Assembly: GCA_002314945.1 (NCBI GenBank)
Contig: DCHV01000039.1
Coordinates: 6,077 to 46,888, forward strand
Source: Prevotellaceae bacterium UBA1743
GTDB lineage: Bacteria; Bacteroidota; Bacteroidia; Bacteroidales; Bacteroidaceae
Length of the DNA stretch: 40,812 nucleotides
Direction of reading: 5' to 3'
Shown here: positions 34,616 to 40,812 of the stretch, one piece after another
Position numbering within the stretch: the first letter of the stretch is position 1
Layout: each line of letters begins with the position of its first letter
Program-made: the position numbers and the translations under genes
The notes under the pieces: model-generated
Told to the model about the DNA's origin: nothing
Databases searched by the model: none
What the model saw: the letters and a program-made list of their open reading frames with translations, nothing else

Positions 34616-34638
34616 CCTTTCCTCGAGGCTGATAAAGG
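34616..34638 (-). promoter_or_regulatory. possible riboswitch expression-platform hairpin
   Basis: CCTTT (34616-34620) can pair with AAAGG (34634-34638), and the intervening CCTCGAGG (34621-34628) is itself palindromic. It lies between the riboswitch B12 box and the btuB ATG, where it could control ribosome access. This is an inference from complementarity only. Confidence 0.35.
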
Positions 34639-34654
34639 TGAAACATTCATTCTT

Positions 34655-34812
34655 ACGGCAGGTCTTCTGACTTGTTCCCTTCCGAGCGAACACCTTCCCA
34701 ACCCTCTTTATTTTAGGTCAGTGGCTCAAACGCATCGTTCGGCGTGTGATGGAACTTACAGCTGCGGGACAGTTCCGGACTTACACCGGATTCCCTTATC
34801 CGTATTTCGCAG
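34655..34812 (-). ncRNA. cobalamin riboswitch
   Basis: On the minus strand, two hallmark blocks of the cobalamin riboswitch occur in order. First comes the core (34793-34756), with AATCCGGTGTAAGTCCGGAA, ACTGTCCCGC and AGCTGTAA. Then come GCCACTG, GGGAAGG and finally the B12 box AAGTCAGAAGACCTGCCG (34673-34656). Spacing is normal. It lies between a strong promoter and btuB, so adenosyl- or other cobalamin should repress the uptake operon. Confidence 0.96.
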
Positions 34813-34813
34813 G

Positions 34814-34845
34814 CAAAGGTACTCCGACTCTTCCTTTTTCCAAAA
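34814..34845 (-). promoter_or_regulatory. promoter of the cobalamin uptake operon
   Basis: On the minus strand a -7 box TACCTTTG (34814-34821) and a -33 TTTTG (34841-34845) are 19 bases apart. The riboswitch begins immediately downstream, consistent with transcription starting near 34807-34810. Confidence 0.75.
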
Positions 34846-34884
34846 TATTTGCTGTGTTTTTTTATCATTGTGGTAGAATTGTTA

Positions 34885-34892
34885 TAATTTTG
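34885..34892 (+). promoter_or_regulatory. -7 box of pdxY
   Basis: TAATTTTG fits TAnnTTTG and lies 31 bases upstream of the pdxY ATG. It is divergent from the B12 operon promoter, with the two -7 boxes about 64 bases apart. A correctly spaced -33 TTTG is not clear. Confidence 0.5.
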
Positions 34893-34923
34893 CGCGAGAA
34901 TTATTCCAAATAGTAAAAAGACA

Positions 34924-35757
34924 ATGGAAGACAAAAGATTGTTGACGATTCAGGATATTTCCTGCGTGGGGCAATGCTCGCTCACCGTGGCTTTGCCTAT
35001 TGTTTCGGCTTGTGGCATAGAGACTGCCATTCTACCCAGTTCCGTACTGTCCAATCATACTGCCCAGGGTTTCTCGGGGTGGACATTCTGCGATCTCACA
35101 CAGGAGATGCCCAAGATTCTCCAGCAATGGAAGCACGAGCACATCGACTTCGATGCGTTCTATACCGGTTACGTATCCAAGGCCCAGATACCCTATATCC
35201 TCGATATTATGCAACAGACCAGTCGCTCTGGTGCGCTTCGTATCGTAGATCCCGTGATGGGGGACTATGGTCAGTTGTACAAGGGCTTCGATGACGATTT
35301 CCCCATGGAGATGCGTCGTCTGTGCGACGGAGCCGATGTGATTCTCCCCAACATGACCGAGGCAAGCCTTCTCTTGGGCATCCCCTACGTACAGGAGGGC
35401 TACGACGAGGCATACGTGGAACAGGTACTGCGCCAACTCCATGCTTTGGGAGCCCGCAACGTAGTGCTTACAGGTGTTAGTTTCGACCCCTCCAAACTCG
35501 GCGTTGCCTGCTTCGATGGGCAGAAGGTGGAATACTACTTCTCCGAGCGCATGGATGTGATGATGCACGGCACAGGCGATGTCTATGCCTCAGCCTTTGC
35601 CGGAGCCCTGCTTCGTGGCAAGTCGTTGCTTCAGGCAGCCTCCATCGCAGCTGATTTCGTGGTGGAAAGCATCCGTCAGACACTCCCCGATGCTTCTGCA
35701 CATTGGTATGGCGTGAAGTTCGAGAAGGCCTTGCCGTACCTTATCAGTAGATTGTAG
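34924..35757 (+). CDS. pdxY: pyridoxamine/pyridoxal kinase
   Basis: A 277-residue ribokinase-fold kinase that phosphorylates pyridoxal or pyridoxamine to the vitamin B6 coenzyme forms. The N-terminus LLTIQDISCVGQCSLTVALP and the motif ILPSSVLSNHTAQGFSGW are characteristic of PdxY/PdxK. VDPVMGDYGQLY, ILPNMTEASLLLGIP and the anion-hole/catalytic MMHGTGDVYASAFAGALL complete the fold. Length is normal. It stands alone, divergent from the B12 operon. Confidence 0.92.
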   Translation: MEDKRLLTIQDISCVGQCSLTVALPIVSACGIETAILPSSVLSNHTAQGFSGWTFCDLTQEMPKILQQWKHEHIDFDAFYTGYVSKAQIPYILDIMQQTSRSGALRIVDPVMGDYGQLYKGFDDDFPMEMRRLCDGADVILPNMTEASLLLGIPYVQEGYDEAYVEQVLRQLHALGARNVVLTGVSFDPSKLGVACFDGQKVEYYFSERMDVMMHGTGDVYASAFAGALLRGKSLLQAASIAADFVVESIRQTLPDASAHWYGVKFEKALPYLISRL

Positions 35758-36347
35758 GGAAACCAAAAGTTATTACCCGACACGAATCAGTGTATGGAAT
35801 AATGAACAAAAATAGGGATCACAGGGAAAAGTGTGTGTTAGATTTCAACAAAAACATAAAAAACACCTTTCTGGACTTCTTTCTCAGAATCATCTGCGAT
35901 GATTCCGCATCTATCTGCTTCCAAAAATCCTTGTGAACATCCTTCGATGAACTCAGGAACCAAGTTCACAGATATTTTTGAAAACAGCTATCTGCCGAAG
36001 TCCACAAAGGCCATAAACCATCCCCTGCGGGGAATAAACCGACTCTTGACTCTCGCCTCTTGACAAAGGAAAAATGGTTTATTAGCGAGGAACGAGCGAC
36101 TGGTTTATCGCTTTGGAATGGCTTGGTAGATGAGAGGTGCTTCCTCAGATGGGAAGCTCGCTTACCAGCGGAGGAAGGAGCACTCAGATACAGAGGTCTC
36201 GAAGAGAACTCTAAAAGAAAGCCTTCACAAAGTGTTTTTTGGGTTTTTGTCTTATGAAAGATGATTGAACACACGGTTTATGGGTGATCCTAAAAAATCC
36301 ACCTGAAAATCTCGACTAAAGAACTTGCGGAACTTGATATTACCTCA
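35758..36347. other. gene-poor region with inverted repeats
   Basis: About 590 bases with no convincing gene. Short open frames on both strands (minus 35966-36274, plus 36060-36257) overlap each other and look non-coding. AATCATC (35888-35894) and GATGATT (35898-35904) form a small hairpin. A longer imperfect inverted repeat pairs 35922-35938 with 35964-35980 (GTGAAC/GTTCAC core with CAAAAAT/ATTTTTG flanks). Confidence 0.55.
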
Positions 36348-39300
36348 TCATCTGACCAATATCTTTTTCCCTCCTTGGATGTAGATTCCTTGGGCGGGCT
36401 TCGTTACACGTCGGCCTTGGAGGTCGTAGATGGGTTGTGCCTCGGCCATTTCGGATGTCTGGCTAATGGCGGAGGGCTTGTAGGTGATCTCGAAGTCGTA
36501 GGGGGTAAAGTTGGTAGCTCCCATCGTGAAGTCGTTCTTCCGCTCGTCGAGGAGTTTCCAACGTGCATCGGTGTCGTCGTCGGTGGACGTGTTGCTTCCA
36601 TACAAGCGCCACGAAGAGGGGTTGCGCCCCGAATAGTCTTGGGTATCGTTGGCCGTGTACATACGGTAAGCAGCGGGGTTTATCCGTTTGCCTGCGTCGA
36701 AGATGCAGTATGCGCCACCTCTGAAATTCCCACACCATTTGGTGCTCACTTCGTTGTCGCACAGGTTGTTCCAATGCTCATTGTCGAAATAGTTGCCGTT
36801 GCTGGTCACGACGCTCAGGTCCTCCACCTCTTTCCGCGCGTTGTCTATCAAGTCGAACTCGGAGAGCTGGATGACGGATTCACCCTGTGTCTTGTCGATG
36901 GCCAGGAGGAAATAGCGGTAGCCGAGCAACTGATCCGTCACGGTGACTTCGCAACTTGCCACCAATCCCTTGGCAAAGCCTGAGGTGGCTGTGACGAGGC
37001 AGGTGCCTAAGCCTGTGGGGCGCACATGCCCGTTCGCATCTACGGTGGCCACATTCATGTCGGAGGAACTCCAGGTAATGTCTGCCAACGGTGTCATGGT
37101 GGCGGGATTCACATTCACTTCCAACTGCAGTTCGTCCTCCATGTTGAGGAGTGCTGTCGTCTGGTTGAGGGTGATGCTGCTGATGTCGAAGGTGAGGTAG
37201 AAGTCGTAGGGAGTGAAGTTGGCCGCCTGTAACGTCTCGTCGTTCTCTTTCTCGTCCAGCACAATCCAGTTGGGGTCGTCTTCGTCGGTGGTGTAGGTGT
37301 TGCTACCCGACAACGTCCATGTGACGGGGTTGCGGTCGGAATAGCCCTGTGTATCGTTGGCGGTGTAGATGCGGTAACCGCAAACTTCCACCTCCCTGCC
37401 TGCATCGAAGAGGAAGGTGGCTCTGCCCTGGAAGTCGGCACAGTATTTGGTGCCTGTGCTGTTGTCGGCCACGTTCATCCAGTTCTCGTTGGGTATGTTG
37501 CTTTCTGTTCCCTTATACACCGACAGGTCAGTGTATTCGGAGTAACTGTTGTCCAAGATGTCGAACTCGGAGAACTGGATGAGGTTCCCGTTGCCTCCGC
37601 GTACGCCACTGATGTCGAGCTTGAAGTAGCGGAATCCCTTCAGGTTGGGGTTGACGTTGGTGTAGCGTCCGTCCTCGGTCTCATACACCGCCCCGTGTCC
37701 GTTACGGGGTAGGGGGAAGGCATCCTGCTTTTGGCCGTTGTCGATGTTCTGGTGCCACACGCGCCTTTCTCCTTGGTTGTTGAGAAGCCAACACAGTTCG
37801 CCTGACTGCACCTGGCTACTCTCTATCGCGTTCACCTGTCCCGCCTGCGTGTCGTAGCAGTTCTGGGCGACGAGTATATCCGTATTGGCGAATTCCTTCC
37901 CTTGTACGCTTCCCGTGACACTGCCCGTGTTGAAGCAATTCCGGATTTCCGCCTGATAGGCCCATCCGATCATGGCTGCTCCCTCGTTGGCACTCTCCAC
38001 CGTCCCTGCATGGTAGCAATCGGTCATGCTGAGTCGTGCGCTGGTAACGCCTCCCACCAAGCCTCCTGCATAGTTTTGGCTGGCTTTCACCAGTGCCATG
38101 CTTCCGCAGTTGGCTATGACGGATGGTTTCGTGCCGCGTGCCGAGCCGACAAGGGCGCCCACATACTTGGTGCCTTGCATCGTACAGTCGGCTCCCATCG
38201 TAAGGTTGCTGATCTGGGCATGGTTTCCTATGACGCCAAAGAGCCCCACGTTGAGGGTGCCTTCCACCCGTAATCCGTTGATGGTATGTCCCTTGCCATC
38301 GAAGGAACCGCAGAAGATGTGCTCCACATCGCCGATGGGGATGAACTTCTCCACCGTATAGCTCATGTCGAGATCGGCTGTCAGTACGGCATTGGCTTCC
38401 ACCTGTCCGTTGTTCACCATCTTGGCAAAGAAAATCAGGTCGCGAGGGGTGGATATGAGGTAGTGTCCGTCCTCCTCTTCCAGTTGGCTGTAGCGTAGCT
38501 TGTTGTCCATCCAGTTGACGCGCCCTGCCACATAGTCGCGCACGCAATCCACCTCGGCATCCCATGTACCCCACACCTTAGGGTTGCAATGAACCTGCTG
38601 GGTGAGGTAAGGCCATCGGATGAAATTCAGCCGCTGCGATTCGTTCACCAGGGCACGCAGCGAATCCACGTATGCCGCCATGCTTTCGCTGGTGAAGGCA
38701 TCCTTGTCCCTGAGTTCCGCCCAAATGTCCTGAAGACGTGCCATCGCGTTTCCATCGGACAGGACGCGGGTGATGAGTCCTCCCCAGTTGCCAGCGCACC
38801 GCACCGTATAAGTCCAGTCCTTACGCTTGTTGCCGGGATAGACGCTTCCGTCGTTGTCCATCGCAAGGTCGTTGTCCCACACCGGTCCTGTGTAGATGTG
38901 GTCATCGCCACGTTCCTTGTACATGAACACTTGCCAAATCATGTCGGTGTTGCCTGCCAATTCGCAGGACAGGAAGTATTTCAGGAAGCTGTCCAGATCC
39001 AGCATCTTGCGGTAGCCTTTCTCGGGGTCGGTATAGTCATTGGCATATACCAGGTCCTCCATCTGGTTGAAGTGCTTGCGTATGTAGTTGAACTGGGAAC
39101 TCTGAATCCAATCGTCCTCGGGGGAGTGTACGGTCACGGGGTTCCCGTGCTTGGAGGTGAAGTTCACAGGGTCGCTTCCCGCATAGCCGTTCATCTCGAT
39201 GAAATAGCCTCCTGTCAGGGCCTCACCCTCGGTGTCGGCATCGGACATCTCGGTGATGTTCACGCGGTTCTCGTCGATGCCCAACCAATCAGTCAACTGG

Positions 39301-40235
39301 TATGTGCCTCGGTATTCACCATTGAGGAGAAGGTCCACGTTGCGGCAGTAGGGCGTGTAGTTCATCTCCACGCGTCGGCTTATCTCGAAGGCGATATTGT
39401 TTCGTATGAGCGTCTTGTCGCCGAAGCTGTTGATCAGGGTCCATTTCTTGGCCTTGGCAGGTGACTCGTCGTGTGCGGAACCTTTCAGCATGTGATGGCT
39501 CTTCCCGTCGTTGAACTTGATGCGGTAGGGCTTGTTCTCGTGGGTGGCCGAGAAATTGCCACGCACACGGGTGAGCAGGGGATATTCCTGAATGAGTGTT
39601 CCTCCCTCATACACGATGGTGATGGTCGATTCGAAGTCCTCTCCCTTGTTGCTGGGCACGCCATTGTTTGCCACATGGATGCTGATGGTAGGCAGACAGG
39701 TGATTTGGTAGAACTTCTCGTCGGTACCCTCGCCCTCGGTACCGTAGAATGCCAGTTCGGCAATGTCGCAATGGGTGCCTGCAGGGCCCACGTAACGTAC
39801 GTAGCGCACGCCACGCGACACATTCACGTCGGCGTAGTGCATCTCCTTGTTGGCAGGGGTTTCCGGTATCAGGTAGAGGGGAATGGCATCGCTGAAATCC
39901 GGGTTGTTGGCTCCCTCGAACACACCCAACAGCATACGTCTGGCGCCATTCTCGTTATTCTTCGGTTGGAAGCCGAGTCGGCTGATCACATGCGGTGTAC
40001 CCAAGTCAAGACCCACCCATCCCATGCTCTGTTCGTAGGCGGCAAAGTAGGTGGACGGATCCCCGTCGAAAGCGCACGAAGGGGTGTTGGCGGTGGTGGT
40101 TGCTATGTTGGAGGCATAGTTCCAACTCCGACTCGACCCGATTGGGGTTCCCGATAATTTATTGTCATCTGCCCATACCACCATCGAAAGGACAGCGCAC
40201 ACGATCAGGCAGATGTTTCTTTTCAGATAGTTCAT
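36348..40235 (-). CDS. exported multidomain CotH-kinase protein with GLUG repeats
   Basis: A 1295-residue exported protein. In order: signal peptide (1-22), F5/8 type C (discoidin)-like domain (about 25-167), CotH kinase domain (about 180-575) with KKWTLINSFGDKTLIRNNIA and GPVWDNDLAMDND, GLUG-like repeats (about 590-830) such as GSFDGKGHTINGL and YVGALVGSARG, a second discoidin-like module (about 868-1010), a bacterial Ig-like Big_2 domain (about 1018-1097), a third discoidin-like module (about 1105-1245), and a C-terminal motif PIYDLQGRRV...KILVR (1268-1295) resembling Bacteroidetes type IX secretion sorting tails. CotH proteins are atypical secreted protein kinases in sporeformers; the target here is unknown. 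The last two discoidin-like modules are near-duplicates. It is probably surface-located, glycan-binding and monocistronic. Confidence 0.85.
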   Translation of the reverse strand: MNYLKRNICLIVCAVLSMVVWADDNKLSGTPIGSSRSWNYASNIATTTANTPSCAFDGDPSTYFAAYEQSMGWVGLDLGTPHVISRLGFQPKNNENGARRMLLGVFEGANNPDFSDAIPLYLIPETPANKEMHYADVNVSRGVRYVRYVGPAGTHCDIAELAFYGTEGEGTDEKFYQITCLPTISIHVANNGVPSNKGEDFESTITIVYEGGTLIQEYPLLTRVRGNFSATHENKPYRIKFNDGKSHHMLKGSAHDESPAKAKKWTLINSFGDKTLIRNNIAFEISRRVEMNYTPYCRNVDLLLNGEYRGTYQLTDWLGIDENRVNITEMSDADTEGEALTGGYFIEMNGYAGSDPVNFTSKHGNPVTVHSPEDDWIQSSQFNYIRKHFNQMEDLVYANDYTDPEKGYRKMLDLDSFLKYFLSCELAGNTDMIWQVFMYKERGDDHIYTGPVWDNDLAMDNDGSVYPGNKRKDWTYTVRCAGNWGGLITRVLSDGNAMARLQDIWAELRDKDAFTSESMAAYVDSLRALVNESQRLNFIRWPYLTQQVHCNPKVWGTWDAEVDCVRDYVAGRVNWMDNKLRYSQLEEEDGHYLISTPRDLIFFAKMVNNGQVEANAVLTADLDMSYTVEKFIPIGDVEHIFCGSFDGKGHTINGLRVEGTLNVGLFGVIGNHAQISNLTMGADCTMQGTKYVGALVGSARGTKPSVIANCGSMALVKASQNYAGGLVGGVTSARLSMTDCYHAGTVESANEGAAMIGWAYQAEIRNCFNTGSVTGSVQGKEFANTDILVAQNCYDTQAGQVNAIESSQVQSGELCWLLNNQGERRVWHQNIDNGQKQDAFPLPRNGHGAVYETEDGRYTNVNPNLKGFRYFKLDISGVRGGNGNLIQFSEFDILDNSYSEYTDLSVYKGTESNIPNENWMNVADNSTGTKYCADFQGRATFLFDAGREVEVCGYRIYTANDTQGYSDRNPVTWTLSGSNTYTTDEDDPNWIVLDEKENDETLQAANFTPYDFYLTFDISSITLNQTTALLNMEDELQLEVNVNPATMTPLADITWSSSDMNVATVDANGHVRPTGLGTCLVTATSGFAKGLVASCEVTVTDQLLGYRYFLLAIDKTQGESVIQLSEFDLIDNARKEVEDLSVVTSNGNYFDNEHWNNLCDNEVSTKWCGNFRGGAYCIFDAGKRINPAAYRMYTANDTQDYSGRNPSSWRLYGSNTSTDDDTDARWKLLDERKNDFTMGATNFTPYDFEITYKPSAISQTSEMAEAQPIYDLQGRRVTKPAQGIYIQGGKKILVR

Positions 40236-40267
40236 ATTTCAGGTGCAAACAGGATGCTTTTTGGGTA

Positions 40268-40275
40268 CAAAGATA
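40268..40275 (-). promoter_or_regulatory. -7 box of the CotH-protein gene
   Basis: TATCTTTG on the minus strand fits TAnnTTTG and lies 32 bases upstream of the ATG at 40235. No clear -33 TTTG is found at the usual spacing. Confidence 0.5.
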
Positions 40276-40421
40276 GCTTTTTCCGCATTCCCCTGTCTGT
40301 ATTGCACGTGAAAAATCCTGTTAAATATGTATTTTGGGGAAATGTTCACTCCATTCTGAGCCCCTGACTCAGCTTGAGGTGGCATTGCACCATGCCTTTT
40401 GCGTCGGGAGTAAGCCTACGT

Positions 40422-40443
40422 TTGTTTACGCATTGTTTACGCA
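40422..40443. repeat. 11-base direct tandem repeat
   Basis: TTGTTTACGCA occurs at 40422-40432 and again, identically, at 40433-40443. It has the same 11-base period as the repeats at 201-222 and 14786-14828. Confidence 0.8.
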
Positions 40444-40649
40444 GAATACCAACAAACTATCTTAATGTGAGGTCTTGAAATTGGTCGTTCCCAAATCAAC
40501 AGAGACTGGTTCATAAGCGATTCTCTTTTTGATGTAAAGTTTACGGAATTCTCACGTAAACGCTCGTATTTTTTTTGTATTTACGTAAGAATCCAAAACT
40601 TATTAAAATATTGGCAATTAACAAGATGGGTCTTTTGTGAGAGTGTTTG

Positions 40650-40712
40650 CGCTTGTAAATTCGCTTGTAAAACCGCTTGTAACCGCTTGTAATTTTCACG
40701 TATTTACAAGCG
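40650..40712. repeat. iteron-like CGCTTGTAA cluster
   Basis: CGCTTGTAA occurs at 40650, 40662, 40674 and 40684 in direct orientation (spacings 12, 12 and 10), and its reverse complement TTACAAGCG at 40704-40712. Five copies in 63 bases are far above chance. Confidence 0.8.
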
Positions 40713-40812
40713 CCCATGTAGATTTGTTGCCAGCAACAGTATTATTATATATCAGACCTTTACCTCTCATCTTTCTTAATAGGTTATTTATCTTATACTC
40801 TCGCTGTTGTTC

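Larger units (their letters stand above)
40236..40812. other. repeat-rich right end of the window
   Basis: No gene is supported. Two perfect copies of the 11-base TTGTTTACGCA lie back to back at 40422-40443. TTTACG or CGTAAA recurs several times between 40425 and 40590. A CGCTTGTAA cluster occupies 40650-40712. The region is AT-rich and could be a promoter/regulatory region for a gene beyond the window. Confidence 0.6.

Noticed and set aside
35966..36274. 102-codon minus-strand frame in the gene-poor region
   Set aside because: Composition is unlike a protein, it overlaps another frame on the opposite strand, and no promoter is seen; kept only as a possible repeat.
38589..39464. Long open frame (291 codons) on the plus strand inside the CotH-protein gene
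   Set aside because: It is antisense to a gene with clear domain matches, shows no family motif, and similar long shadow frames occur throughout this codon-biased sequence.
40650..40712. CRISPR-like array
   Set aside because: Repeats are only 9 bases with 1-3 base gaps, and one copy is inverted; there are no spacers or cas genes.

Overview
The window looks like a chromosomal segment from a member of the Bacteroidales, most likely a gut or oral Prevotella relative. The evidence is the repeated Bacteroidetes promoter pattern (TTTG about 20 bp upstream of TAnnTTTG), many lipoproteins and exported proteins, a Wzi-like protein, a TonB-dependent receptor, GH43/GH20/CotH exported proteins, and the gene order hpt-adk-obg-pgeF and zapA-rny. 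No rRNA, tRNA, intact insertion sequence, prophage or CRISPR array was seen.

Layout. 1-7.4 kb: an exported GH43-like glycosidase (+), then on the minus strand an acyltransferase-3 membrane protein, pyruvate:ferredoxin oxidoreductase (nifJ), and an AAA/DUF4143-type ATPase. 7.4-9 kb: an OmpA-like lipoprotein with a glycine zipper, followed by the peptidoglycan glycosyltransferase mtgA (-). 9-11.8 kb: proS and an AmpG-like transporter (+). 11.8-14.5 kb: a minus-strand operon nnrD, DUF4831, DUF1080, ending at a strong terminator. 14.5-15.1 kb: a divergent intergenic region filled with repeats. 15.1-16.3 kb: a choloylglycine-hydrolase-like Ntn lipoprotein. 16.5-20.2 kb: a tightly packed housekeeping operon hpt-adk-obg-pgeF and an M23 peptidase. 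20.2-23 kb: GT2 glycosyltransferase, lipocalin-like lipoprotein and Wzi-like outer-membrane protein (-). 23.1-26.8 kb: a probable operon starting with a shrunken sugar-transferase relative, then an unknown protein, a coiled-coil protein, zapA and rny, ending at a UUCG-loop terminator.

26.9-34.8 kb is a cobalamin uptake locus on the minus strand. A canonical promoter is followed by a cobalamin riboswitch, then btuB (TonB-dependent receptor), a BtuG-like surface beta-propeller lipoprotein, a BtuF-like binding lipoprotein, a BtuC-like permease, a GH20 beta-hexosaminidase and a BtuD-like ATPase. The hexosaminidase sits between permease and ATPase and overlaps the ATPase start, which is unusual. 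Then pdxY (+), a gene-poor 590-base stretch, a 1295-residue multidomain CotH-kinase protein (-), and a repeat-rich right end.

I found no clearly new defence or mobile system. The most notable points are the catalytically eroded sugar transferase heading the zapA-rny cluster, a palindromic repeat that carries the nnrD promoter, several blocks of tandem repeats with an 11-bp period, and the GH20 gene inside the vitamin B12 operon. All functional assignments come from reading motifs and family resemblance by eye; no database search was run.
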